Assembly (NCBI GenBank): GCA_022036555.1
Contig: CM039126.1
Span: 744,001-808,000 of the forward strand
Source of the DNA: Microstegium vimineum
Lineage: Eukaryota; Streptophyta; Magnoliopsida; Poales; Poaceae
Length of the DNA stretch: 64,000 nt
Reading direction: 5' to 3'
How positions within the stretch are numbered: the first letter of the stretch is position 1; every line of letters starts with the position of its first letter. The translations under genes were made by a program, and so were the position numbers. Positions 22,318 to 33,800 of this stretch are shown piece after piece. The notes beneath the pieces were generated by a model. It had not been told where the DNA came from and did no database searches. It saw nothing but the letters and a program-made list of their open reading frames with translations.

Positions 22318-25240
22318 CCTTAAGTTGCTATACATTCAGAATCTGTACCATGAATTTGTTTAGTGGTATGCATGTATATGATGTATGAAATGAAATAACT
22401 ATAAATGTTGATTCATACGCATAGAGCCTAATAAGCAGTGTCTACTGATCACTAACAGGGTGCTGGGCCTAAACTCAAGCATTGAAGCAAAATTTTTTGC
22501 CCAAGTTCCGCCGGCCTTCCTGGAACTGGGAACCGAACGTTCCACGCAACGACGAATTCGAATGCCGTTAACGGGCGACGACTCGTCTGGCTGGCTGGCA
22601 CGTGTGCTAGGAATAATAGGGAATATTGTAGCGAATTTCATATTGTTTGTGGCCCTGTTAACATCCGTGTTACTGCTCCTACCGTTGGTCGCAGCATCAG
22701 GCTGCATTGGCCTCTCCATCTTTCGCCTGCACACCATTACAAGGGACAAGCAGTATAGGGATTCCGGTGCTGACGACAGCAAAGCAAACGTGCTGCGTGC
22801 ACTCATCTTCTTCTATGCTTTGGTGCTTGCCCAAGGTGGATTGTTCCTCGTCAGGATGCTCATTCTGGGGTATCGCACAGTAGTGAAGAACCAAGTGTGC
22901 AAGGAGTACCAGTTTGAAAAGAAGGACACCAAGCTGATTGACAAGTATATCGACAGAACCTCGAGCGCATGCATCAAAACAGGTGTGCTAAACACCATCA
23001 ACAGGAAACTGGTCTCCTTCTCCATAGACTTGCTGCATTCTGAGTACAGCGAAGATCGCATTTCCGGAGTCCAGGTGCTGCACACGCTAACATCTGTTGC
23101 CAACAAAACTCATGAAAGAGCAACTGCCCATATTCAATCCTCCCCTGATTGTATTGCTAGGATGCTTGTTCTGCTGAGCTCAAAGAGTGGCATTGACGAA
23201 AACAGTAAAGTGAACCTAGCACTGATTGTCAAAAAGATTTCTAAAGAGCTGAGGCTAAGCGATATAGACGGAGCAACGGAATCCATATCATCACTGATTG
23301 ATCCCTATTTGACAAAGATATCAACACAGGCTGGCAGTGTCAGCAATGTCTCCCAACAGAATGGAGACAACAAGAACCATCCTCTCATTATCCATGGCCT
23401 GGAGATTCTTGCCAAGCTTGCCGGGAAGAATGCGGACAACTGCACAAGGATATTCAGCACCAAGGATCTCTTTCCCAAGATCATCGCGCCGATTAGTAAC
23501 GAGCTGTATAGAGTCTCCACCCACGATGGGAGTACAATTGAAATAGCTGAGAAATCTTTGCGAGTTGTGAGCAAGCTTGTCAATGGGACACATGACATCA
23601 ACAGAAAGATACGCCACGAGATTCGCGGGGAAGGGTTGGTAGTGGACAGAATCATCCCAATCTTGGATTTAGAACAAAGGTACGATAACCTCAAGGTTCC
23701 AGCGATAAAGATACTTTCAGTGCTAGATCTGGTTAATATATTTGGAGATGATCAAGTCATAGTTGTCTATATCGATCACTTGATGGGTTTACTCAATAGC
23801 AATGCGAATATTAATATAAAAAAAGCTGCAGCTAAAGCACTGGTATTGTTGGCAACAAGTACAACTCATTGTGCGACCATCATGAATTGGAGAAGGGGGG
23901 CATCTCGTTCATCTGGGGTTGTTCAGCAGCTCTCCCCTATGCTTTCTTATCATTCTGATCCAAGCTATCGAAATGCTGTAGCACAGCTTCTGACGCAATT
24001 CTGTGTACATTCCACAGATGCCGAAATAAAGGCGCATCTCAAGACAATTCTGCACAAGGTAACCATGGCTAAAAGTATATATAGACGATAGTGTTCTTCT
24101 CATGCTATGTATGTTCTTTTTCATCATCATGTCATAAATTAGGTAGTGCTTGCAAATAAAGTATACAACGCCGGCCAGCACTATTTTTTTTGGCGGGTCA
24201 GCCTGCACTCCAATTTACTGTTATTTATTTCGCGTCGCCTACTTAGTACTTACACAATCTCAGACGATGATACCTTATTATAGTTTTGACCACCAGTTCT
24301 TTTTTTAATTATTACAAAAATAGGGTAAGGACCAACAGTTTATTTACAACGAATAGCAAGCAGACTATCATTAGTATTACTGAAAATAATATCTTCACAG
24401 TGCTTTTTGAGATCATTGAGTCGTTCATACTGTGCCTGTTGTAAATGTTATATTGCGCATGGTGTTGCTGATCCAAACTAATTAAAGCAAAGTAATTGCA
24501 GCATATATTACTTGTCCTAGATGCTAACAGAAACTTTTTTTTTGTTGGCATTACATTCACAGGTGCTCAATGTTATTATATACGTAGTTGATGGAGGCCT
24601 GGGCAGCACAGACCAGGAGTCGAATTTCATAGTTGATGGCGGCCCAGTGCAAACAGTACTACGCTTGCTCAACAGATTAGTCAATGTGCCCGGGGCATAC
24701 AACAACGTTAAAACTGAGCCGGCTAGTACCCCAATCAAAGCTGGCAGCAGGAAAACACTTGTGGCTTTCTTAGCCCTTGCTCTGCAGATTTGTGACAAGC
24801 TCAGCGACGCAAATGGTTTCAATGCCGCGGTTGCGCAGATTACTCGCCCGCCTACTCACCTTTCTAATGAGGCTTACCTCGTGGACAGGTTTGGCAAGAT
24901 CATAGCAATGTTCAACAAGGACGCGGTTCGTCTCTTGAAGGGTAGAGGGCCCTCGGATGATTACCTAATGACCATGAAGTTAGCTACAAAGCTATGTGCA
25001 TGGGTTATGCGGACAAATGCAAGCTATGTCGCATACTTCCAGCAGAAGGACATCGACCAGAAACTGCAAGGTGCTCTGGAGGCCATGAGAGGACTGGAAC
25101 TGGGTGTGCTTCTGACGTACAGCGCCGATGAGCTGACGAATTACGAGACCCTTTCGTCCATCGTGGAAGATGCTAGGAGGCCCATCATCCAATCTCGTCA
25201 AACAACTCCACCGCCGCCGCCGCCGCCGCCGTCCGTGTGA
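18833..25240 (+). CDS. Membrane-anchored armadillo-like protein, three exons (grass BLE2-like family)
   Basis: The exons are 18833-19131, 22459-24058 and 24563-25240, all GT-AG, in phase: 2577 bases, 858 residues. The N-terminus MADIAVAVAGSILQQVLQL is followed by a hydrophobic stretch at residues about 46-82, then hydrophobic blocks at about 147-188 and 211-237. From about residue 250 to the end the chain is helical and ARM/HEAT-like, with repeated Leu/Ala/Ile-rich helices such as IKKAAAKALVLLAT. A proline run made from a CCG repeat lies near the C-terminus. From memory it resembles a grass family that includes the rice brassinosteroid-enhanced protein BLE2, whose biochemical role is not established. 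I infer an integral membrane protein with a cytosolic helical-repeat scaffold. The large first intron is filled with transposons, yet no exon is damaged. An alternative model would be two genes, but the split codon AA|G and the frame support one. Confidence 0.8.
19522..20327 (-). mobile_element. Non-autonomous Helitron in intron 1 of the membrane/ARM gene
   Basis: On the minus strand the element begins TCTATACCTAATAATAAAG, preceded by A. It ends in TACAACGCACGGGCATATTTGCTAG-type sequence (key part GCACGGGCA, then CTAG), followed by T. This matches the known grass Helitron pattern: a TCTMTAYTAM-like start, a CAA-GCACG end before CTAG, and insertion between A and T without target duplication. 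It is 806 bp, AT-rich and has no coding sequence. Confidence 0.8.
21655..21900. repeat. Degraded DNA-transposon-like repeat with GGTTGGTGGC modules
   Basis: Several direct and inverted copies of a module like CTGGTTGGTGGCTCCAA and GGACTAAAA occur in both orientations. This is the pattern seen in small non-autonomous grass DNA transposons whose ends read CCAACCGGGACTAAA. Boundaries and target duplication were not found, so the class is left open. Confidence 0.4.
21897..22110. mobile_element. Stowaway-like palindromic MITE relic
   Basis: The segment folds on itself. CTTATAATTTAGAACG at about 21948 pairs with the reversed copy ending near 22005. A second hairpin with a 14-bp stem, GTTATGTATCTAGA (22026-22039), pairs with TCTAGATACATAAC (22052-22065). 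The words CTAGATACATAACA and CAAATTATAA-TCG are typical of grass Stowaway families. It looks like two adjacent relics. Confidence 0.55.
22275..22312. repeat. (AT)n microsatellite, intron 1 of the membrane/ARM gene
   Basis: About 18 AT units. A shorter AT tract lies at about 21315-21341 in the same intron. Confidence 0.9.
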
Positions 25241-25486
25241 TGTTGTATGTTTGCTGCGTGACATTACTCGTATGCTGTACGATTTCAACTCCCAAGGTCC
25301 ATCAGGTCATTGCGACATGCTATTTGGTTTGGTTTTGTGGAAGAACAGTTCGATCGTTTATTGTAATTTGGTCGCTTCATTCATATTGTTTTTATTCTTG
25401 TTATGAATCTTACAATTCCAAACTAGCTACATTTAATCATTCGTCTATGTTTGCTTGGCCATAGGATCATGTCCTTCTATTTTAAG

Positions 25487-27050
25487 GGTTTTTTTTCTTT
25501 TCTTTTCTTTTCCTTTTTTTTTTGACTGTCAACGGGGAGGCGTTCTCCAACTGAATAGTATTGATTAATATCAACAACCTCATTTCTAGGAAACAAGGCA
25601 AAAAAACCTTTGTTCGGTTAATTTTGAAAAACCAAACTAAAACCAGTACAACCTTGGTACAAGAACTAAAGGAGACACCAGCATAGGTACATAGAAAAAG
25701 AAGAAAGATAACACCAAGACACAAGAGCTCTTCAACGATGCCTCCAAGGAGGTAAACGATGCCGCAACGTAGACATCGTTGGCCCAGGAGCGAGGGGTGC
25801 CGAGGATTTGAGAGGACCAAACTAGGAGCAACGGCGCAGGATAGTGTCCATACTTGAACATAGGGGGTAGTCGGCCGCCGCCACACCACGCGGAGCCGAT
25901 CCGGACTCGTCCACGACAGTGGGAGGCGCGCACGGACACAACGATCGCCTAGATGGAGGGAGAGGGGGGGGGGGGGGGTTGCCGGCCGCCACCACACCAC
26001 GCAGAGTCGTTTCCGGACTCGCCTGCGATGGAAAGTAGGCGCGCACCGACAAGTGTGTGTCGGCCGTCGCCACACCATGCGGAGCCGTTTCCGGACTCGC
26101 CCGCAATGGAAGGAGGCGCACACCGACAAGAGTGTGCCGGCCGCCGCCACACCGTGCGGAGCAGCCGCGACGGTGAGAGGCGCGAACCGGCATGGTGGCC
26201 ATAGGTATGCAGCCCAGCCGCCGGCACGCCCGCGGCCGAACTGCAATCACCGTGCCATTTCTGGGGTCGGGCAAGAGGCGAGGGAAGAGGGACCATAAGG
26301 ACGCCTCCAAGGAGGGAGCGACGTCCGCAGACGTTGCCGTCCGGGCTTTCGCCCTGGCCTCAACCAACCAACCTGCAGCCACGACCGGTTGAGGAAGGAT
26401 GTAGAAAACATAGCCGCTTGGGGAGGAAGGAGGGGCGCCGGTCACCGCCACTCGGGGACAGCAGGCCAGGCCCAAGGAGACCACGACGCGGTGGCACTAT
26501 GGGACGGCCGGAGAGCTCGACGCCGGCCGGCCGAGGCAGCTAGATCCAGCCATGGGGGAGCAGATCCGCCCACGCCAGGACGGATTGCGTCGTCGGCCAG
26601 CTCCCCCCGCAACGGCAACGAAAGACGAGCCGTCGCTGACCGCCGCCGCCGCCACGCGCGACGGCAGAAGCGTTGGCCGGACGGGAGAGGCTGGAGGGGC
26701 CTCGGGAGGGAGCGCCGGGGATGGATCCAAGGCCGGAAGACGGATCCGGCGCACCGGCTAGCCGTCCCTGCAGCGCCGCTCCGATGCTGAGAGCCATCCC
26801 CGCACGGAAGCTCGCAGCACGCCAGGGAGAAGGCCTCGCCGCCGCCATCCTAGGAACCCCAGCGGGCATCCCGGCGGTTCCCTCCGGCAGCGGCGAGGGG
26901 AAGGGGAGGGGACGGACGGCTGGTGGCGGCGGCTAGGGTTGGTCGCTGCCCGAGTCGCTGTGCGGAGCGACGCGGGGGCCTTGCTCCGAATCACCCGCTG
27001 CTCTTTCCCTTCAGCTTCTCTTTTCTTTTTTTCCCTATATAAAGGGCGAC
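25487..27050 (-). mobile_element. Retroposon-like insert (probable non-LTR element remnant), GC-rich 5' part
   Basis: Read on the minus strand, it begins GC-rich with a leader-like AACCCTAGCCGCCGCC. It passes through a block of 77-bp tandem repeats, becomes AT-richer and ends in GAGAACGCCTCCCCGTTGACAGTC followed by an A-rich tail (T-rich on the plus strand at about 25487-25522). A GC-rich start and an A tail are the layout of LINE-type insertions in grasses. No reverse transcriptase or endonuclease could be recognised, and I found no target duplication. It could instead be a processed non-coding transcript or a gene relic. Confidence 0.4.
25872..26200. repeat. 77-bp minisatellite, about four units
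   Basis: Units start at 25872, 25983, 26061 and 26138, each with CGGCCG-CGCCACACCA, GCGGAG, TTTCCGGACTCG and a GGAGGCGC end. Unit one is followed by a G-run insertion of about 30 bp. Both strands are open through the array, so the long open frames here are products of the repeat. Confidence 0.8.
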
Positions 27051-27258
27051 AAAAAATTTCACGGTCTTTTCGGTTTAAGGAGAAAAATAAAGCAAGCCAA
27101 CTTAGTAGCGCTCTAGTTGTTCCTATTAAGCCAAGGTGGCAGTTTTATTATAATTTTTATACCAAGATTATAGGACGAACCAGGAGAAGCCACGTTTTCG
27201 TGACTCTGTTACCATTGGGCTTTTTCGTCAGAGCCGTTTCACAGCCCATGGTTTGGAA

Positions 27259-27489
27259 GACAATTGTTGCCGTATTTGCAGCCTTGGCCCTTAACTGTTG
27301 CAGTATTTGCAGGCCTTAATTAATTGTTGTCATATTTGCAGCCCTGTCCTTAATTATTGCCGTATTTGCAACCCTTAATTAATTGTTGCCGTATTTGCAA
27401 CCCTTAAATGTTGCCGTATTTGCAGACCTTAATTAATTGTTGTCATATGTGCAGACCTTAATTAATTGTTGTCATATTTGCAGGCCTTA
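27259..27489. repeat. Minisatellite of about 30 bp, eight units, upstream of the LTP-like gene
   Basis: Units of 23-31 bp share TTAATTAATTGTTGCC-type text followed by GTATTTGCA and a CCC or GGCC end. Some are shortened. It ends about 95 bases before the start codon of the secreted eight-cysteine gene, so it is in the proximal promoter or leader. Confidence 0.85.
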
Positions 27490-27584
27490 TCAAGGGCACC
27501 AGTTCAGAGCACCCCACTGTCCGTCCTCCAACTAAAGCACACACCCTGACACCCATGGCACCCAAACCATGACCATGGAGTCCC

Positions 27585-27923
27585 ATGGCGGCGGGTTTGT
27601 TGATCGTCATGATGATCAGCCTCCTCCCGCTGCCAGCGGACTCATTACAAGGGCCTTCCTGCGAGGAGATTATAGGTCAACGATTGGTGGACACCATCAA
27701 GGAAAACTGTCACTCCTCTGTCAATCCTCCGGCAAAGCCTGATTTCGGTCCAGAAAGGGAGAAACTGTGCTGCCAGACGATGGGCAAAGGCCTTGAGCTG
27801 TCCAGAGGAAACGAATGCCTTTGTGGCATGATCTACGAAAGCCCCGCCATAGGCAAACCTGCGTTCCGTATTATGTGCAAGCTTGACGACATGGTCAAAC
27901 AAATATGTGGAAGCTACCGATAA
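27585..27923 (+). CDS. Small secreted eight-cysteine protein (non-specific lipid-transfer-like)
   Basis: A 112-residue single-exon frame. Residues 1 to about 20 are a signal peptide (MAAGLLIVMMISLLPLPADS), so the product should be exported to the wall or apoplast. Eight cysteines follow in the order C, C, CC, CLC, C, C. That is the eight-cysteine motif of the plant lipid-transfer / protease-inhibitor / 2S-albumin superfamily, which binds lipids or inhibits enzymes through a four-helix, four-disulfide fold. The CXC residue is leucine. The start at 27585 gives a clean signal peptide; nearby upstream ATGs (27569, 27575) are in another frame. No clear TATA box was found. Spacing between Cys2 and the CC pair is long, so this is not a classic type 1 LTP; the ligand is unknown. 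Confidence 0.8.
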   Translation: MAAGLLIVMMISLLPLPADSLQGPSCEEIIGQRLVDTIKENCHSSVNPPAKPDFGPEREKLCCQTMGKGLELSRGNECLCGMIYESPAIGKPAFRIMCKLDDMVKQICGSYR

Positions 27924-28670
27924 TTAACAATGTCCCATACATGGTGCTGCAGTGCTCTACTATTGGATCATCTTACCGTGATGTGCAATGTTCAATAATC
28001 AGTAGTAGTGCCTACTGTTTATGTTTTTACCGTGCTTTTGTCTCGCAATAATAATAATAACAACAACAGTAACAATAATATACTGTACTTAGGAGGACCA
28101 ACTCTCGGAGTCTGGTTACATTAATCTGATAAATTTCATGCCCAATAACGCGATGCAGTTTACTTCCCGAGATGAGATGTGCAATTGTGTGCTTTTAAGA
28201 AAGCGACTAGTACGAAAAACATCTGAACTCAAAACTGGACACCGCTGCTGCTTATTCGATCAACATGAGAACGGGGGAGGCAAAGGTAGGCAGAGGAGAG
28301 GAACGAGGACTGGGCTTCCTGCTTTCCTGATCGACCTCGTCTCCCGTCCATCTCGCGCATTGCCGACTACCCTTTTCGTCGTCAGCACCATTTTACTCTC
28401 ACAACGAGTTAACATACCTTTCTAAAAAATAACGAGTTAACATACCCGCCCGGTGGTGGTTTGATTTGGACGAACAGTCGAAAGGACAAGACCTCTGAAA
28501 GTTGACAGCGTTTGGACGACAATGCGTGCATGCACCGGATTCGACGAGAGTTCTCTAACTCCGGATAGACTCCGACGGGGATCGGAATCCCACCGGCCAC
28601 CGCTTTTGTCTCTTGCACCTGCTGCCGCCATTCCATTGCTTTTCTCGAGGGCTCCGGTTTGGCCTCCTAA
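27924..28670. other. 3' untranslated region and spacer
   Basis: No gene recognised. An AATAATAATAACAACAACA simple stretch lies at about 28048-28080, and a 15-bp direct repeat (ACGAGTTAACATACC) at about 28403-28446. Confidence 0.5.
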
Positions 28671-28671
28671 G

Positions 28672-29494
28672 AGCAATTCTAGCTCAAGTTTCTACTTGGA
28701 CCCCTACTCTAAATTTTAGAAGTTTGAACAAAATTCTAACTTCAATGGAGCCCTTACTTAGGCCCCATTTTACATGCCTCCTCAAATTATAATCTCAGGT
28801 CCCCAGATCTAGCAGCCCCCTATCCGGTGGGGCCCACCCCACTTTCCCAATCCGGCCGAGGCAGTGAGGCACCGCGCTCGACCGCGCCGCAGTCGACGGC
28901 CGCCTCCCGCGTGCGTCCCGCCTGCACCGCGTCGTCTCACCCCACGCCCACACCTCCACCTGCACTCCTCCGCGCGAGCCTGCCTCCACAGCGTTGTTGA
29001 ATCCACGCCGACGAGAGCGGCGCTGCTGCCCCCTACGCTGAACGACGGGAGCCCCTCCCCGTCCCCGGCGTGGACCCTGCCCGGCGGCATGGCCCCTGTG
29101 GCGGAGCTCCTCCCGGCGTGGCCCCTGCGTCAGCATGGCCCCTGTGGCGAAGCTCCTCACGGCGTGGCCCCTGCGTCGGAGCTACTCCTGGTGTGGCAGC
29201 GTGCTCCTCCGGCTCCCCTTCCCCTCCATCGGCTGAGGTCCCTGTCTGGCTTCCCTTCCCCTACCCTGCAGTTGTATCCATTGTCCGGCTTGTACAAAGG
29301 AAGGAGCAAGAAGAAGACAATGACACACTGGTCCCACCTGTCATTCTCTATCAGAATATATTTGGGGACCTAAATTTGGTGTTATTGTTGGAGTGAAAGT
29401 AAAAAATCTGGACCAACAAAAATAGAGAAAGCCTTCAAATAAAAAGTAGAGGCCTTAATTTGAAGACCATGGCTGTAGATGGTCCTGATTGCCT
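28672..29494. mobile_element. Possible non-autonomous Mutator-like or PIF-like element with GC-rich cargo
   Basis: The ends are roughly inverted: GAGCAATTCTAGCTCAAG on the left, and CATGGCTGTAGATGGTCC on the right. Subterminal AT-rich sequence surrounds a GC-rich core (28850-29230). That core contains two copies of a 50-bp unit (GCATGGCCCCTGTGGCG...) and encodes only low-complexity Pro/Arg/Leu peptide. No reliable target duplication was found, and the terminal similarity is partial. Confidence 0.35.
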
Positions 29495-29713
29495 CTTCTG
29501 TCCGCCACCATTGCCAAAAGCATACAGCTACCTCATCACCACACCCACCCTCATCCATATGCTGGTGTGGTATATATGGTACTGCTAGTACGTCGGCCTC
29601 GCTCAGTCATGTCCTTCTGCGATGCGATACAGTACATGTAAACATTCAAATTAAATAAAAATCAAGGGAGACAACAGTTTTACGTTGCACAAATTTAATA
29701 GGTATTATTATTA

Positions 29714-29780
29714 CTCCCTTTGTGTTTTTTAAATAGTTTTGTTCTAAGTCAACTATACTAACATTTTTTACTATGTTTAT
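29714..29780. mobile_element. Truncated Stowaway-like MITE end
   Basis: Starts CTCCCTTTGTG after a TA dinucleotide and continues with TAGTTTTGTTCTAAGTCAA, the text of grass Stowaway MITE ends. It stops where the CACTA element begins (29781). The matching other half was not found on the far side. Confidence 0.55.
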
Positions 29781-30829
29781 CACTAGTACAAAAACAGACT
29801 ACACAGTCGGTTCACAACATATTTCTACATGCGTTTTTCAGCGCCGACTGCGCTAGGGGCCAGTAGAAATGAGACATTTCTACAGTACAGACGGTTGCTT
29901 TGAGAACTGCCTGTAGAAACCTATTTCCACAAGCGGTTCTCTTAGTAAACCGCCTGTGTAAATGATTTTTCTGTTTTAAATTTTTGGTATTTATATAATA
30001 TTGTTATTGAGACTACTAAACCCTATTGGATGGTGTTCAAATATATAGCAACATGTAAATTAAATATCTCATAGATACATTTTTTTCTTCAAAGTACCAT
30101 GCTCGCAATAAAGTTACAAGTGTATGACACATTATATACATGAGTCTCACACTCACACACATAAAGTTACAGGTCTATATACATCAAGAGTTTGGACTTG
30201 TCCTCTAAAAACCGGACCGAGTAAGATTTAAGCTATAAATCTCTGTTAGCGCTTCGTACTCGGGCTTGGCTAATTCACTTTCATAATCATGATATTTCCC
30301 TACACTTGAGATGACTTGTTTGATGAGGAAAAGACACGTCCTCGACTATGTTATACAATGCCCTTTCATTGATGGTCGTCGTCTTGACTTTTTTCTTGGA
30401 AGGTTTCTTCTTAGTCGTTGTGTCGTCTCCTCCTCTCATGTGCTCGCACACGTAGTATCCACAGAGGACAGATCCTGCTGGTTGCTTGTGGCACTATAAA
30501 ACAGAAAATTAAAGTGGTTATGTATGCTTGCACACGTAGTATATCCACATAGTACATGTATGATCTGTATTTATAAGAGTAAGTTTTCATACTTACTGGC
30601 CAGTCATATATAACTTTCAATGACTCCTTTTCTTTTTTTCTTCGATCCACCTTGCATTATATAAAACCGCCGTGCCCTACAAACTCGAATACAGTCACCA
30701 TGTTAATTATTCTTAAAATCTCATAATGCAAAAGTATACGTGCATATCTCAACTTACATCTCTAACATCTCAATGAAATGTGCATAGCTTGATGGTGGGT
30801 AATTTGCAGAGTCTAATACCAGCACCCTT

Positions 30830-33800
30830 CCTTTTTAGAATAAATGACGACGCAGATCCAGTGGTCCCTGCATGAATCAAATTCATGATACATTTGTGCA
30901 TTGAAATATTATGTAGTTTGATCACCCAAAGTTATATGGTGCCACTACCCAAACTCATATACTTATCCAAAGTTGTACGGTGCCACTATCGATTTTCTGT
31001 CTTGATATTTTTTCATACACTTTGAAATGTAGAAGGAGTACTTGGCTTCAAATTTAAACTGTAATTGTCTCCTTTTGGCGGCCCGTGCTTCACCTTCTAA
31101 GCCTCTTAAATCGTCGTTGTTCACCCCGATTCTAAAGGTGTGCCTTTCTTCGCATATATCAATTGGGTTCAGATAGGCAATCCTTTCCTCGGCACAATAA
31201 TCGAGGTCTGGACCATAAGCCTGCTCCTGCTCATCAAATAGCATTCTACAAGGCACATGCATATGTCAGATATTGAATATTGATACAACTACAATGCATG
31301 TGTAACTATGTAACACTTACAATGCAAACGTCGTTATTATCTGTACGTCTAGTCTCTCGAGGTTCATCATCAACCAAATGTATTCAAAGCTAATCACAGA
31401 CAGATTATGATCACTTTGAAATGCCTTATGTGGTATAGACACATTGATGGCGTGAATGCCAGCAACAGAGGCTCTCATATACCAGTCATGCATTCTTTTT
31501 ACATTGGTTGGGACCTTTTGGAGTTTCTCCCAGCTCAGTAGAGGCTTTCCCACCACATAGGTTTTAGGCACGGACTTGTAGTCTTCCCAAGTTGGCACCT
31601 TGATTTTGCAGGGAATCACCTTAGGCACCGGCTACGCTGACTTCTTGAGCTCAGACAACTCGAGGACTTCACTAGTACGTTTTTCCCAATTCCTTTCAAA
31701 AATCTGGTCGTGCCAGCTGTTTTTTTCTTTGGCTCGAAGGGGGAAATCAACTTGGGGATAATAAACTTCTTCTTTGGCGGCGCTAGTGGCTCCGGTGTTA
31801 TTTTAGGATATTTGGGTTGTGGGGAAGGTGTGGATTTTTTTGGTGGAGGTGGCATAGGTGATGTTTGTGGAGGTGATGACTGTGGCGGAGGTGACGGAGG
31901 TGGCGGAGGTGATGAATGTGGTGGAGGTGATGGAGGTGGGCTCGCAAGAGAATAGATTGGTGATGGTGGTGGGTTTGGAAGAGGATCAGTAGGTCCTGAT
32001 GACTCCTCAACTGCTATCTCTTGCGAGGACGGTGGCGGCTCACTCAGCTGGATGTCTCGCCGAGGCCAAAGAATGAAATTGTTTATAGCCTGTCCGAGTT
32101 TCTCAATGTCCTCGGGACCGGGGATGTCTAACATCTCGTCCTCATATCCTTGGACCATGGTCGATACTTCTACTCTGCAGTAGTCTTCAGAAATGTCGGC
32201 ACCGTGGTACTTGCGTCCTGGGATCGCTTTGCCCATGGCTACTTCCCTTGTACGATGATTGTTAATGCCATATCTTATGACTAGGGAGCAAGCCACGAGA
32301 GTAACAATGTCGTCAACCAGATATTGAATCTTATTCCCTGTAGACGCGACACTGCTTGGTACCTCGGTAATGATCTGCTGGGACACCACTGAGACTAGCT
32401 GCATCTGGGGTGTCTGAGTGCTTATTTGTTGATTTGACACCGCACTCGCCAGTTTCTGCATCAACTCAGGAGGAGGATCATCTAGCAATTTCTGCATAAA
32501 CTCTGTGAACTCTTTTTAGCCTCCTCCTTTAAATAGCTAGCCATTTCTTCCTTGTATCTATCACGTTTCCTGTACTCACCTTCCCACTAAGGGCCGAATC
32601 CATCCTTCCATCCTTCTTTGGATGAGACACCTCGAACATGACCAGGATGCTCTGGGTTACCCAAGCCCTCACTAAGGATGTCCCTCTCTCTTCGTGGCTT
32701 GAATGTACCTTCCTATTGCTTGGTTGGGATTCTCTTCCACAAATATGTTCTTTGCTACTGCTTCAACCTCAGGGTCATCAAAGGACAAACCGCTGTCGGT
32801 TTCCTTTGGTTTTCTAGCCCTAATCCAATTCGCGGACCTTTCACCAACTTGTTCGGAACAGCGCCGGTAACCCTTTCACCTTCTTAGCAGCCTCTTCTTG
32901 TTGCCATTTGGGAGCCTGACGCTGATAACCACCTGAGCCTAGATGGTCGTGGTACTTATTCTTCTTTGCGAGAGCGGAGTTGGCTTCGCTCAGAGATACG
33001 AATTCCGACTCTTTCCTTTGCTCTACAAAGACCGCCCACTGGCCTTTAGTAATCTTGTACGTTGTTGTAGGGTCCAACCCTTTCTTGGCAAACTTGTTAT
33101 TCAACTCATGCCTTCAGTTTCGGAAACTGATCGCACACTGCTTCAATGTATAGTCCTTTACCAATGCCTCTGGTATGGCTCGAGGAAACTGGAACCTCGT
33201 CTTCAGTTTTTCCCAAATTCTTGTCTTGTCATCCTCCGACACAATGGACCAGTTCTTGTTAGTGACGTCAAGAATATCCCTAACACAGAAGCCAATTATG
33301 TTTCGGTACTTGGATAGGGCCTCCAAATGAGCTGTGGGCTGTTCGGTTGGGCTGACTTCTAAGATGGCATATACGTCGTCTGGAAACTTGTTCAATCCTC
33401 TCTCGCCTCGTTTGGCACCGCTCCGCTTCCTTTTCCTTGATGGCTCATTGCTCGTCGTCGCGGTCGGTTCGGGTGCGTCTTTGGCACGTTGTGAGATCAA
33501 CTCTTCCATCTGAGCCAATGCCCTCTGAATATAAACATTGTGAGTTTAATTGTGAGCCAATGTAATTAAATAAAAACATGAAATCATATAATTACCATCC
33601 TCAGCTTCTGGATCATAATCAGGGTCATGGCGTAATTCACGTTCAAATTGTTCTCGAGCCTTCCTCACTTCGGGACGCTCGAAGTCGTCGCTAGGGCTCC
33701 AAGTGTTCTCCGGAGTTGATTGGTTCTCTTCTTCCTCCTCCATGGGGTCGAACGACCCCGAGCCTTGCCCCATTTGGTGGGTGTCTTGTACTTGCTCCGT

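Noticed and set aside
27259..27489. Regular 30-bp repeats resembling a CRISPR array
   Set aside because: Repeats are diverged and adjoin without unique spacers of equal length; there is no cas gene, and the context is a plant nuclear genome.
28864..29396. Pro/Leu-rich frames at 28.9-29.4 kb as a gene captured by a transposon
   Set aside because: Low-complexity and partly made by a 50-bp duplication; no parent gene recognised, so only a possible cargo.
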